A stretch of 64,000 nt of DNA from Flavobacterium sp. LC2016-01 (GCF_009711135.1 NZ_WMIC01000003.1:1-64000), one strand, 5' to 3'; numbered from the stretch's first letter, positions 19,514 through 29,754 are shown. The notes: a model not told the origin generated them from the letters alone. Made by a program: numbers and translations.

Positions 19514-22500
19514 CTAGTTTAAAAAATTCATTACTTTGAATGATTTTTTATTTCCTGCTTTGTCTGTCACTATTACCAAAAACAATTGTTTTGTCGAGAA
19601 ACTCTGGCTTTGCAGCAACACTTCTTTATTATTTTGAACATTTTTTCGGCTTGCTACATTTTGTCCAATCAAGTTGAAAACATCAACCTGAGCAATATCT
19701 TCTGTTTCATTGGAAACTGATAAGGCATCATTTTTAAAGTACGCTGTCGTAACATTATTTTTTACCGAAATATCACCAAGTGCCAATGTTTTTGCGGCTG
19801 ATTGCGAAGCAAAATAAGCAGCATAAGCATTAGATAATTCAGATGAATTTCCACAAGAAGATGCGTCCCAGTTTACAGACCAAGTCATTAAACCTCTTAA
19901 AGAAGGATATGGTCCGCCTGGCTGCATAGTGTACGTTCTTCCCGAAAAAGTGGTTCCCGTTCTTAAATAATTCATAGCACTAATTCCTTCTGCCGGCGTT
20001 AAATAACCGCTGCCTGCTGCACTTGGGCAAGCTGGTAATGCAATAAGAACTTTTGAGGCCGGTAAACCATCGAAATGCATTCCTGTTGTACCAATGTTAT
20101 AGCCTTTTATCACCATATCTGTTAGGGCTGTTACCATGTTTGCTTTCTTAGCTGTACCATAATATTGACCATCTAATCCGTTTTCTCCTCCTGTATTATA
20201 CAATTGTACCGCTAACAAATCCAATTCATTACGCAAGTTTTGAATGATTGGCAGGAAGGAACCAAAAGTATCCGTATAGGTAGAATATCCTCCTTGAACG
20301 TATTGTGTTTCCGGAGCGGCAGTTAATAAAAATCCAGGGCCATAGTAAGCTTTTAGTTCTTTACAGGCATCTACTATATTTTTTAATCTTGGATAAGCAG
20401 AAATACCCGCATAAGAAATATCTCTTAAACCTCCTGCATTAAAATTCATCGATCCGCCTTCAAAATCCAAATCAACTCCATCAAATTGATACTCATCGAT
20501 GATTGCTTTTAGAGCATTAACAAAAATATTTTTTTGCGTTACATTGTCCAAAACAACATGCCCATTTTGACCTCCAATAGAAACAATAACAGGAACGCCG
20601 CTGTCTCTTAAGGATTTTATATCATTTTTCAACAATTGCTTATTGAAAACACCATTGGTCAAATATCTAGTGTCATTTGTAGTTAATATTGGTGTATAAC
20701 CATCACGATTAACTGTTTCTACGAAAGAATAATCAACTACGTTAAACTTACTTCCCACCATTTGAGAAAAATATAAAAATGGTGCAGAAGTATTTTCCCA
20801 AGAATGTGCATATCCTAAAATAATTTTAGAAGGAAGCGGAATGAATCTATTACCGATCACTGTAGCAATTTTAATGGTATTGTTTAATGTCGTTATACCC
20901 GATTGATTATCGGTTGCTTTGATTACAACTGGATAATCCTGATAAGCAGTTGGTGTAAAATTATATGTATAGGTATTGTTTGTACCCGCTGTCATATTAA
21001 ATGTGCCTCCATTTATTGTAATACTAACACCTGAAACCGATCCGTCACTGTCAAGAGCTGTAACCGAAATTGGCACAACCTGGAAAGAATTTTGGTATAC
21101 AGTAGTATTCGATGGTGAATTCCAAGTAATTGCCGGCAATGCATTAGGACAAGTTGTTCCTGAGCATTGTAAAGCGAACGTTTTTGTGTTTTCGGCAGTT
21201 GTACCGCTTGAAGCCGTTACTGTTGCTTTCAACGTATAATTTTTGTTGAAATCTGCTGCAGCTGGTGTCCAGTTTGCTACATATTCTGTTCCTGAAAGTG
21301 CTGCTGCAATATTTTGTCCGTTGATATTGAATACTACTGACGAAATAGTTAAGCTGGCATCAACACTTGCAGTTGCTTTAAGCTGAATAGCTGTTCCCGG
21401 AGCGATCGCTACCGTTGCAGCTGAAGGAGCCGTAATAGTAACCTGTGGTGGTGTAACTGTGTTTGTATTGAAGTTATAAACCTGAGGCGTTGTTGGCACT
21501 GCGAAGTTTGTCAAATTATTTGGAAAATAAGCTACTTCACCATTTTCCCATGAATTCAATTTTAAACTTGTGATGATTGAATATCCTGCTAAAACCGAAT
21601 TGTTATAGCTGAAATTTCCTGAACCATCTGTAATTGCAATAATACTTACATAACCATGAGTACTATCTGTCCAAGGCAAAATTAATTCTACTTTGGCACC
21701 AGAAACAGGAGTTGAACCATTTTTAACTGTTCCGCTGATTAAGTTGCCACTTGTTACATTTTGAGTAAAATTCAGCGTTTTATTGGCATTAATAGCGGTA
21801 TAAATTGTTGAAGCCGGACTAAAACTTAAACCTGTTTTTGCAGCGGTTACTGTGTAATCTGAACCTGCAACTAAATTGGCAACGCTATAATTTCCTGAAG
21901 CATCAGAAGTTGCTGTTAAAGTTGTAGTTCCAGAAATAGCAGAAACTGTAGCACCTGAAACAGCTGTTGTTCCGTTTTTCACAGTTCCGCTTACTGTATA
22001 ATAAACCGGAGTTACCACTTGCGTGAAATTCAATGTTTTATTTGCATTAATAGCTGCATAAACCGTTGAAGCAGGCGTGAAAGTCAATCCTGTTTTAGCA
22101 ATCGTTACGGTATAATCTGAACCCGCTACCAAATTGGCAACACTATAATTTCCTGAAGCATCAGATGTTGCTGTTAAAGTTGTAGTTCCTGTAACTGCTG
22201 AAATTGTTGCACCTGAAACTGGAGTTGCTCCGTTAAGAATGCTTCCGCTTACTGTATAATAAACAGGAGTTACCACTTGCGTAAAATTCAATGTTTTATT
22301 TGAATTAATAGCATTATAAACCGTTGAAGCCGGCGTAAAAGTTAATCCTGTTTTAGCAATTGTTACTGTATAATTTGATCCAGAAACCAAATTAGCAATG
22401 CTGTAATTTCCAGAAGCATCAGAAGTTGCGGTTAAAGTTGTAGTTCCTGTAACTGCTGAAATTGTTGCGCCTGAAACTGGAGTTGCTCCGTTAAGAACCG

Positions 22501-25009
22501 TTCCGCTAACCGTATAAGTTGTCGTCACAGCACCTGTATTAAAATCGTAAACTGTTGGATTTGCAGGAACAGCAAAGTTTGTCAAATTGTTTGGTAAATA
22601 AACTACTTCTCCGTTTTCCCAAGTATTTAATTTTAAACTTGAAATAGTAGTGTACCCAGTCAATATCGCATTATCAAAACTGTATTTTCCTTGTGCATCT
22701 GTAACCGCAAGTTTGCTTAAATAAGGATGTGTGTTATCTGTCCAAGGCAAAATCAATTCTACTTTTGCACCTGACACCGGAATTGTTCCATTTTTAACTG
22801 TTCCGCTAATTTTACTTGCACCAACAACAATAACATCTTGAGAAAAATTCAATGTTTTGTTGGCTGTTAAATTAGTATAAACCGTTGAAGCTGGCGTATA
22901 CGTTTGTCCAGCTAAAGCAGCTGTAACGGTATAATTTCCTGCAGAAGGCAAACTAAGTGAATACACACCGCTGGCATTTGTAACTGCTGTAAAATTTCCA
23001 CCTGACGAAGTTGCTGTAACTGTTACACCTGAAACCGGAGTTGTATTGTTTAAAATAGTACCACTTACGGTATAATAAACAATTGGGGCGCTTTGTGTAA
23101 AATTCAACGTTTTATTTGCATCAATAGCATTGTAAACTGTTGAAGCTGGCGTATAGGAAAATCCGGTTTTTGCAGCTGTAACTGTAAAATTAAGACCAGC
23201 AGTTAATCCTGCAATATTGTAAACGCCGCTTGCATTCGAAACGGCAGTCAACACTGTGGCACCAGAAGTAGCTGTAACCGTAACTCCAGATACTGGAGTC
23301 GATCCGTCTAAAACTGTTCCGCTAACTGTATAGGTAGGCTGTGTTCCATTAATAACAACACCCGTTTGATTTACAGTAACATTTGTTAGCGTTACGGGTG
23401 TAAAAGTATAAGTTGCTTTTAAAGCGGTAAGCGTATAATTTTGTCCTGAAGCCAAATTATTAAATATAAAATTACCTGCAGTAGAAACTACCGTTTGCAA
23501 TACCACATTGCTTGCATCACGTAATTCAACTGTAACATCGGGTACTAAAGCAGAACCATTTTTTACAGAACCTGCAATACTTACTGTTCCTGCAACGATG
23601 CTTCCAAATGAAGTATCAACTTGTTTTAACAATGCATTTGGGACAGCGCCTCTAGTATCTTGAGATAATTCCCAAACCATACCTCCTGCAAGATTTTTCG
23701 ATTTAATATATTGTACTTTTAAATCCATTGATTGTTTATCTTCATAAGAAATAAACTGTTTTAAAGTAGCATTATATAAATAAGGAACTTTTGTTGTATT
23801 ATCAAAATAACGTACCCATCCGGCCGAAGCTGCAGCTGATGTCACCAACATTGTATTTGGATCTAAACACGCATGTGAATTTGTAACTGGATTTCCGACT
23901 AAATCACAAATTTCAATACTTCCTGATTTTTCGCAAGCTGCAGGTCCATCCCAAGTTCCCGTTGGATTTTGAGGATTTGTACATCCTGAAACGATATCTC
24001 TTGGAGCCGAAACGAATAATCCAGGTAAATTTGGGTTCGTTCCGTTATTAGCAACATGATCGAATTTTTTGCCGTAAAAAGGCAATCCCATGATTAATTT
24101 ATTCGCAGGAAAACCAACTACATTCAAATATTGGTTCGTTAATTCGTCAAGCGATTCTGATTGAGTTGCGCCGTATAATGGATCATTTGTGTTTCCACTT
24201 GCATATAAAGGAGCATTGTAGCAGGTTTTATCGTACCAGTTTCCACCAAAATCATATCCAAAATAAGTGATATAATCACAGTAAGTAGAAATATCTTCTG
24301 ACATTCCGTACTGTGCTCGGTTAAGTGGTCCCAGATATTGTTTGGCAACATTTCGAACATTATTTCCGGCAGCAATTGAAATTAATTTATTTGGCATTGC
24401 CTGACGCATTGCTTTTAATAAATAAACTAAATTTTTGTTGTCGTCCGGACTGTACTTTTGTGCAGGAATTGGAGCTCCATTAATTACTTCGGTACCATCT
24501 GTTCCTCCAGAAAGAGGGTATTCCCAGTCAATATCAAATCCGTCAATAAATGGATAAGTAGTAATAAAGTTGGCCATATCTGCAGCCAAAGCAGCTCTTG
24601 CCACTGGACTTGCAGCAATTGGAGAAAGATCCTGGCCTTTAGTCCATCCTCCAACTGAAATTAAGATTTTTAGATGGGGATACTTTTGCTTAAGCTTCAT
24701 TAAATCATAAAAATTCCCTTTTACAGGAGCGTCCCAAGGAATTCCTCCTTCCATATGTTCAAAATCAGCATAAGAGTCTAAACATAACAACTTTGTATTC
24801 TCCGGATGTGCCGGATCATACGTTGTTCCATAAAAAGAATAATTTAAATGCGTCAATTTGCTTCCGTCTATCTGCGGGACATTAAAATCCCGGGCATAAA
24901 TAGACCATTGCGCATAATACCCTACTACTTTTTTACCGTGAGCTGGTTGGGCTAACGCAAGTAAGGGAAACAACAAAAACAAAAAAAGCAATCTGTAATA
25001 ATGTTTCAT
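19514..25009 (-). CDS. chiA: Secreted chitinase with two GH18 domains and a T9SS signal
   Basis: This 1831-residue enzyme has a signal peptide (LLFPLLALAQ) and an N-terminal GH18 domain (about 26-465) with catalytic DGFDIDWE (Glu163). Eight CNA-B-like beta modules follow (about 470-1190; YTVSGTVLNGATPVSG..., ASTVYNAI...ANKTLNFTQ). Next come two Ig-like modules (about 1195-1390) and a C-terminal GH18 domain (about 1400-1740) with DGVDLDFE (Glu1517). The end (VDVFNLIGQNV, FKVMNFLN) resembles a T9SS sorting domain. It matches F. johnsoniae ChiA in gene order and layout: the two catalytic domains split chitin with different modes outside the cell. The central linker appears expanded by module duplication. 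It is the outermost gene of the chitin locus. Confidence 0.95.
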   Translation of the reverse strand: MKHYYRLLFLFLLFPLLALAQPAHGKKVVGYYAQWSIYARDFNVPQIDGSKLTHLNYSFYGTTYDPAHPENTKLLCLDSYADFEHMEGGIPWDAPVKGNFYDLMKLKQKYPHLKILISVGGWTKGQDLSPIAASPVARAALAADMANFITTYPFIDGFDIDWEYPLSGGTDGTEVINGAPIPAQKYSPDDNKNLVYLLKAMRQAMPNKLISIAAGNNVRNVAKQYLGPLNRAQYGMSEDISTYCDYITYFGYDFGGNWYDKTCYNAPLYASGNTNDPLYGATQSESLDELTNQYLNVVGFPANKLIMGLPFYGKKFDHVANNGTNPNLPGLFVSAPRDIVSGCTNPQNPTGTWDGPAACEKSGSIEICDLVGNPVTNSHACLDPNTMLVTSAAASAGWVRYFDNTTKVPYLYNATLKQFISYEDKQSMDLKVQYIKSKNLAGGMVWELSQDTRGAVPNALLKQVDTSFGSIVAGTVSIAGSVKNGSALVPDVTVELRDASNVVLQTVVSTAGNFIFNNLASGQNYTLTALKATYTFTPVTLTNVTVNQTGVVINGTQPTYTVSGTVLDGSTPVSGVTVTATSGATVLTAVSNASGVYNIAGLTAGLNFTVTAAKTGFSYTPASTVYNAIDANKTLNFTQSAPIVYYTVSGTILNNTTPVSGVTVTATSSGGNFTAVTNASGVYSLSLPSAGNYTVTAALAGQTYTPASTVYTNLTANKTLNFSQDVIVVGASKISGTVKNGTIPVSGAKVELILPWTDNTHPYLSKLAVTDAQGKYSFDNAILTGYTTISSLKLNTWENGEVVYLPNNLTNFAVPANPTVYDFNTGAVTTTYTVSGTVLNGATPVSGATISAVTGTTTLTATSDASGNYSIANLVSGSNYTVTIAKTGLTFTPASTVYNAINSNKTLNFTQVVTPVYYTVSGSILNGATPVSGATISAVTGTTTLTATSDASGNYSVANLVAGSDYTVTIAKTGLTFTPASTVYAAINANKTLNFTQVVTPVYYTVSGTVKNGTTAVSGATVSAISGTTTLTATSDASGNYSVANLVAGSDYTVTAAKTGLSFSPASTIYTAINANKTLNFTQNVTSGNLISGTVKNGSTPVSGAKVELILPWTDSTHGYVSIIAITDGSGNFSYNNSVLAGYSIITSLKLNSWENGEVAYFPNNLTNFAVPTTPQVYNFNTNTVTPPQVTITAPSAATVAIAPGTAIQLKATASVDASLTISSVVFNINGQNIAAALSGTEYVANWTPAAADFNKNYTLKATVTASSGTTAENTKTFALQCSGTTCPNALPAITWNSPSNTTVYQNSFQVVPISVTALDSDGSVSGVSITINGGTFNMTAGTNNTYTYNFTPTAYQDYPVVIKATDNQSGITTLNNTIKIATVIGNRFIPLPSKIILGYAHSWENTSAPFLYFSQMVGSKFNVVDYSFVETVNRDGYTPILTTNDTRYLTNGVFNKQLLKNDIKSLRDSGVPVIVSIGGQNGHVVLDNVTQKNIFVNALKAIIDEYQFDGVDLDFEGGSMNFNAGGLRDISYAGISAYPRLKNIVDACKELKAYYGPGFLLTAAPETQYVQGGYSTYTDTFGSFLPIIQNLRNELDLLAVQLYNTGGENGLDGQYYGTAKKANMVTALTDMVIKGYNIGTTGMHFDGLPASKVLIALPACPSAAGSGYLTPAEGISAMNYLRTGTTFSGRTYTMQPGGPYPSLRGLMTWSVNWDASSCGNSSELSNAYAAYFASQSAAKTLALGDISVKNNVTTAYFKNDALSVSNETEDIAQVDVFNLIGQNVASRKNVQNNKEVLLQSQSFSTKQLFLVIVTDKAGNKKSFKVMNFLN
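21440..23350 (-). repeat. Repeated beta-module coding units inside chiA
   Basis: Eight related units encode the linker. Most are about 85 codons. Three consecutive ones (roughly 21760-22520) are nearly identical at DNA level (the ACTGTATAATAAAC-GGAGTTACCACTTGCGT junction recurs). Two longer units of a second kind, with WENGEV and PNNLTNFAVP, occur at about 21450-21750 and 22530-22830, flanking them. This suggests that a block of units was duplicated. Confidence 0.85.
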
Positions 25010-25469
25010 AGTTATTAATATTGGTTAATAGAAAATAAGTAATTGGGCCGAAGCAGTTTTACTGCTGGGTTTCGCTCAACGCAGTTTGGAAGGCTGCATC
25101 GATTGGAAATAAACTCAAATTAAATTCTATAGATAAATATTACTATTACTGATTCTTGATAATCATTAGCAAATAGTAGTGATTGATATTTATTTATAAT
25201 TTTTTAAAAATTACTATTAAATACAACTGATAAACTTGGGACTACTCATCAATTTTAACTCGTTTTGTCATGTTTTAAATTTTACTCTTTTTATTTGGTT
25301 TTTAAATGTTAATACTCCTTTAGTGGTTATTTTTTTGTTTTGATTTTAAGGAATTAATAGCTGTTGTTTGAAAAATATCTCTGCTGAAAATCTCCAGCAG
25401 AGATAAATTAAATTACTACATAATCATGGTAACAAACTTTACTAAACACTACTAATTCAAACCAAATTT
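25010..25469. other. 460-bp region between chiA and the GH20 gene
   Basis: No gene is seen. Next to chiA (25045-25105) is a GC-rich stretch with a small hairpin AGCAGT-TTT-ACTGCT, probably in the chiA leader. An AT-rich stretch with a weak dyad (TACTATT at 25141-25147, AATAGTA at 25172-25178) follows and is a likely promoter/operator zone. The GH20 terminator lies at 25376-25405. The size of the gap implies that chiA has its own promoter. Confidence 0.55.
25376..25405 (-). terminator. Terminator of the GH20 gene
   Basis: TATCTCTGCTG (25376-25386) pairs with CAGCAGAGATA (25395-25405) as a perfect 11-bp stem. On the minus strand a TTTTTC run follows. It lies 65 bp after the GH20 stop codon and would end the susC-susD-nagB-GH20 transcript. 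Confidence 0.85.
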
Positions 25470-27536
25470 TTATATTAATTTCTTTAAGCCTGCATAAACT
25501 GCCAGCTCAACATCTGCGTAATCTTTTGTATTACAGTCTTCGATTAATTTCTTCAAATCTTCTGATTTTAAAGTCGATTTATTGTCTAAAACCAGTAAAA
25601 CTTGTTCTGATGCATCACTCAATTTTTTTGCTAAAGGAAGAAATGGCTGTACTAATGGTGCATTGGCACTTAATTCATTTAATCCTTTGTTAACAGCAAT
25701 CCATTTGGTTAAAAATGACGCTACTTTAGCTTTATTTTCAGGCGTTTTATTTGCTAGGTATTGCGTTACAGCTTCATTAAAACTTAAAGCATCTTTAGCA
25801 TCAGGTGTACATGCATCTGCAAAAAGTGTCAGCGGTGAATACATTTGATATTCCGTTCCGCCTTTATTACGCGTATATCCCTTTAACGGCTCACAAACAT
25901 TTGAAAACTCATCTAACAAACTGATATTTTGATTGTTTGCAATATTTCTTAAGATTACCGCTTTGTTGCGAATATGAGTCAATCCTAATTCTTCAAGTCT
26001 GAAGGAAACAACATCGAGACGTTTACGCATATTTGAAACATCTGTAATATCTTCTGCTGACCAAAGTCTTTCTGCAATTGCAGCAGTTCTTGGCCAAACT
26101 CTTGAATCTATAGTAGTTTCAGAAGCAAGTTCTGTCCACATTGTAGCTTCACCACCTAAAATTCTTGCTTTTTCTTCTGCAGTCAATACGGCACCTTTTG
26201 GCATTGGGTCATTTAAATAATGACTTTCTACCGGATACATTAAATCAATATAATAACCATTTGACAATACTGTTTTGTATCCTTTTTTTACAGCATCAAC
26301 TAAAGATTGTCCTGCTGCCATTCCTTCATTTGTACCTCTCCAAGAATGAACAATTGCTTCTTTTGAAAGGTCTTTAGTCAAGATTTCTTCCCATCCCATT
26401 AATTGTTTTCCATGTTTTTTAAGCATTGGAGCCAATTGCATAGTGAAATACGTTTGTAATTCGTGATTCGTTTTTAAATTATGTTTCTTCTTAAACTCTT
26501 GAATTTTTGGATTTGCATCCCAGTCTTTCCCCTCATTTTCATCTCCCCCAATATGAAAATAAGCTCCGGGAAATAATGGGCAAACCTCATCAAAAAGTTC
26601 ACTTAAAATTTGATATGTTTTAGGATTTGAAGGATCTAATGTTGGTGAAAAAATACCCGCATTTCTTTCAATTCCATAGGTCGCAATTGCTGTTCCCTGA
26701 ATATTTTTTTCAGAAGTTCCTCCTGTCAGCGTAATCACTTTGCTTCCAATTTCTGGATAAGCCGTTAAAATCGCAGATCCGTGACCTGGAACATCTATTT
26801 CTGGAACTATCAAAATACCGCGCTCATCAGCATATTTTACGATATTTTTAATTTCCTCTTGTGTATAATACAATCCATCCGAAGCAACTTCAATAAGTTT
26901 TGGATGTTTTTTCATTTCGATTCTCCAGCCTTGATCATCAACTAAATGCCAGTGAAAAACGTTCATTTTCATTGCTGCCAATCCGTCGATATTTCTTTTG
27001 ATAACGTCAACCGGCTGAAAATGTCTTGAGGCATCAATCATTAAGCCTCTCCAAGTGAATCTCGGAAAATCTGAAATTTGAGTGTTCGGAAAATAAAATG
27101 AATTATTATTGTTTTGCAATAACTGCAATAAAGTTTCAAGACCATGAAGTGCGCCTAAATCACTTGTTGCATTTATTGTAATCTTATTTTGTTTGACATC
27201 TAAGTGATAACTTTCATCTTCATACAAACCAATTTTTCCGCTTTTGGTACAGTTTATCTGAAGTTCAGCTGTTGGAACTTCATTTAATTTTGTAATAAAA
27301 CCTTGTTGAAAAAATAAACCAGTCCTGCCATCTAAGCGACGCAAAAAACGAGTTACTCCGCCAAAAACTCTTGGATTTGGATTTCCGGTAATGTTTACTT
27401 TAAAATTTTTAGTTAAGGCAAAATTCCCGTCGTTTAAAACAACACTTTGAGGCCAAGGCATAAGATTTAGCTGCTCTTTTTGAATTTGAGCATTAGATGT
27501 TAAACCCGCAAATAGTAGGACTAATAAATACTTCAT
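25470..27536 (-). CDS. Beta-N-acetylhexosaminidase, GH20
   Basis: This 688-residue exported enzyme (signal peptide ending SNAQ) has an N-terminal GH20b domain (MPWPQSVVLNDG, LTKNFKVNI, LHGLETLLQLL) and a GH20 TIM barrel. The barrel has FTWRGLMIDASRHF, MNVFHWHLVDDQGWR, VPEIDVPGHGSAIL, the catalytic Asp-Glu pair in YFHIGGDENEG, MGWEEIL and a C-terminal catalytic region with GGEATMWTE. It removes GlcNAc from the non-reducing ends of chito-oligosaccharides, presumably in the periplasm after SusCD import. It ends with an additional ~150-residue helical domain. It corresponds to the hexosaminidase of the F. johnsoniae chitin locus. Confidence 0.96.
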   Translation of the reverse strand: MKYLLVLLFAGLTSNAQIQKEQLNLMPWPQSVVLNDGNFALTKNFKVNITGNPNPRVFGGVTRFLRRLDGRTGLFFQQGFITKLNEVPTAELQINCTKSGKIGLYEDESYHLDVKQNKITINATSDLGALHGLETLLQLLQNNNNSFYFPNTQISDFPRFTWRGLMIDASRHFQPVDVIKRNIDGLAAMKMNVFHWHLVDDQGWRIEMKKHPKLIEVASDGLYYTQEEIKNIVKYADERGILIVPEIDVPGHGSAILTAYPEIGSKVITLTGGTSEKNIQGTAIATYGIERNAGIFSPTLDPSNPKTYQILSELFDEVCPLFPGAYFHIGGDENEGKDWDANPKIQEFKKKHNLKTNHELQTYFTMQLAPMLKKHGKQLMGWEEILTKDLSKEAIVHSWRGTNEGMAAGQSLVDAVKKGYKTVLSNGYYIDLMYPVESHYLNDPMPKGAVLTAEEKARILGGEATMWTELASETTIDSRVWPRTAAIAERLWSAEDITDVSNMRKRLDVVSFRLEELGLTHIRNKAVILRNIANNQNISLLDEFSNVCEPLKGYTRNKGGTEYQMYSPLTLFADACTPDAKDALSFNEAVTQYLANKTPENKAKVASFLTKWIAVNKGLNELSANAPLVQPFLPLAKKLSDASEQVLLVLDNKSTLKSEDLKKLIEDCNTKDYADVELAVYAGLKKLI

Positions 27537-27694
27537 TTTAATTTTTTTGAAATGATGTTACCCTGAGGAAACATTAATAATGTATAAAAGAAACAAAACT
27601 CAGAATGATTGCTATTGAACCTCACTAATCGCTATGAAACCAATCTGAATTTTGTAATTTGACTCGCTTTAAATACGAATCTTAAATTTTTATT

Positions 27695-29635
27695 TTAGTA
27701 ATCAAAACGCTTAAAGGCTTCGATTGCTTCATATTCTGCCAAACCTAATTCATCATACAGAATTGCGGTATTTTTATTTCGGTCTTCGGCTCTAACCCAA
27801 AATTCACGAGAATCATTTCCTTGGAACATAACTCGGTCTTTTTGAGACTGATGATACAAGATTGCATGACGTTTCAACAATACTTCTGATGGAGAAAGCG
27901 GCACTGCCATATCAATTTCGTTAATATCCCATTCTTGCCAAGCTCCTCTGTAAAGCCATAACCAGCAGTCATCCATATATTTTTCAGGTTTCAGGGCTTT
28001 CAAGGCTGCAAAAATCGCATTTAGACACACTTCATGCGTTCCGTGCGGATCTGCTAAATCTCCTGCTGCAAATACTTGATGCGGTTTTATTTTGGCAATA
28101 ATATCTTTAACAATTTCAATATCTTCTGGGCCTAATGGATTCTTTTTAACTTGTCCGGTTTCATAAAACGGAAGATCTAAAAAGTGTGTGTTTTCATCTT
28201 TAAGTCCAATGTATCTTGTTGCTGCGTAAGATTCCCTTCTTCTAATTAATCCTTTTAATTTTCGAACTTCTAAAGAATCAATCTGATTTTCAGATTTGCT
28301 GTTTAGAAATTTAATTACCGATTTAAAATTGATATCTTTTGGTAAATCGGCACCTACAAAATCGTTACATACTTCAGCAAATTTCAATGCTTCGTCATCT
28401 GTAACGGCAATATTTCCTGAGGTTTGATATACTACATGTACATCATGTCCTTGTTTAATCAATTTTGAGAAAGTTCCCCCCATCGAAATCACGTCATCAT
28501 CTGGATGCGGACTGAAAAGGATTACTCTTTTTTTAGCAGGATTGGCTCTTTCCGGACGATGTGAATCGTCTGTATTTGGCTTTCCACCCGGCCAGCCTGT
28601 AATAGTGTGCTGCAAAACGTTGAACATATTAATATTCAAATCGTAAGCAGAACCTTCCTGCGCCAAAAGATCCGACATTCCGTTATTATTGTAATCACGG
28701 TCAGTCAATTTTAATATCGATTGTTTTGTTTTTTGGCATAACCAAACAATCGCTTTACTTTTTAATTCCTGTGTCCAGATGCATTCTCCAACCAGCCAAG
28801 GCGTTTTGAAACGCGTCAATTCTGAAGCTGCAGACTGATCTAAAACGAAAGTTGCATTAGCATGATTCTGTAAAAATGTAGCGGGAACCTCAGAACTGAT
28901 ATCGCCTTGAATAGTTCTTTTGATGATATCGGCTTTGTTTTGCCCCCATGCCATTAATACAATTCGCTTTGATCTCATAATGGTCGAAACTCCCATTGTG
29001 ATCGCACGTTTTGGTACATTGTCAATTCCATTAAAGTCTGATGAAGCATCGACTCTTGTAATATGGTCTAATGTGATAATTCTTGTTCCTGAATTAATGT
29101 GTGATCCAGGCTCATTGAAACCAACGTGTCCTGTACGTCCGATTCCTAATAACTGAAAATCTAGGCCTCCAGCTTGTTTAATATTCATTTCGTAATCGAT
29201 GCAGTATTGATTTAGTTCATCTATTGCAACTGTGCCGTCAGGAATATTAACATTTTCAGGCTTAATATCAATGTGATTAAAAAGATGCTGATGCATAAAA
29301 TAGTGATAGCTCTGATTGTTTTCTTTTGACATTGGATAATATTCATCCAAGTTAAAAGTGATCACGTTGCTAAAACTTAATCCTTCTTCTTTGTGCATTC
29401 TCACTAGTTCCTCATATACTTTAATAGGAGAAGAACCTGTTGCCAAACCCAATACACAAGATTTGTTTTTTTCTTGCTTAGATCTGATTAACTGAGCGAT
29501 TTCCTGCGCTACAATTACTGATGCTTCGGCTGAATTTTTGAAGATTTCATTGTGAATTTTCTCAAATCTAGTTTCTTCAAATTTACCGGCGCTTTTATAG
29601 CTGATATCAGGTTTTATTTCTAAAGCACTTTTCAT
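27695..29635 (-). CDS. nagB: Glucosamine-6-phosphate deaminase fused to a PIG-L-like domain
   Basis: This 646-residue fusion has an N-terminal NagB domain (about 20-290) with VLGLATGSSPIKVYEELV, the catalytic FNLDEYYPM and GIGRTGHVGFNEPGS. A C-terminal PIG-L/LmbE-like deacetylase domain (about 370-610) has the metal motif HPDDD (377-381) and the later DPHGTHEVC. NagB converts GlcN-6-P to fructose-6-P and ammonia. The PIG-L half could deacetylate an N-acetylglucosaminyl substrate, though NagA-type deacetylation by it is not demonstrated. No nagA or GlcNAc kinase is in this window. The same fusion is known in Bacteroidota chitin loci. It is 119 bp after susD, with a strong hairpin in the gap. 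Confidence 0.93.
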   Translation of the reverse strand: MKSALEIKPDISYKSAGKFEETRFEKIHNEIFKNSAEASVIVAQEIAQLIRSKQEKNKSCVLGLATGSSPIKVYEELVRMHKEEGLSFSNVITFNLDEYYPMSKENNQSYHYFMHQHLFNHIDIKPENVNIPDGTVAIDELNQYCIDYEMNIKQAGGLDFQLLGIGRTGHVGFNEPGSHINSGTRIITLDHITRVDASSDFNGIDNVPKRAITMGVSTIMRSKRIVLMAWGQNKADIIKRTIQGDISSEVPATFLQNHANATFVLDQSAASELTRFKTPWLVGECIWTQELKSKAIVWLCQKTKQSILKLTDRDYNNNGMSDLLAQEGSAYDLNINMFNVLQHTITGWPGGKPNTDDSHRPERANPAKKRVILFSPHPDDDVISMGGTFSKLIKQGHDVHVVYQTSGNIAVTDDEALKFAEVCNDFVGADLPKDINFKSVIKFLNSKSENQIDSLEVRKLKGLIRRRESYAATRYIGLKDENTHFLDLPFYETGQVKKNPLGPEDIEIVKDIIAKIKPHQVFAAGDLADPHGTHEVCLNAIFAALKALKPEKYMDDCWLWLYRGAWQEWDINEIDMAVPLSPSEVLLKRHAILYHQSQKDRVMFQGNDSREFWVRAEDRNKNTAILYDELGLAEYEAIEAFKRFDY

Positions 29636-29674
29636 TTTTTTTCTTTTTTTGGTATGTACAAATTTTGGTTATTG

Positions 29675-29710
29675 AAATGGTATAAGTAACTCTCATTACT
29701 TATACCATTT
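29675..29710 (-). terminator. Strong hairpin between susD and nagB
   Basis: AAATGGTATAAGTAA (29675-29689) and TTACTTATACCATTT (29696-29710) form a perfect 15-bp stem with a 6-base loop. On the minus strand it follows the susD stop by about 45 bp, and only a weak T-run (TTTCAATAACC) follows. It may be a partial terminator or an RNA-processing/stability element that lowers nagB and GH20 expression relative to susCD. Confidence 0.7.
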
Positions 29711-29754
29711 GCAATTACTAACCAAACTTAAATCCTTTTAAACACAAATTATTT

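Noticed and set aside
24139..24375. 78-residue minus-strand frame within chiA
   Set aside because: It lies wholly inside the first GH18 domain in another frame with no features of its own.
25134..25194. Strong operator dyad before chiA
   Set aside because: Only 7-bp matched cores with mismatched flanks; described as a weak dyad within the region entry.
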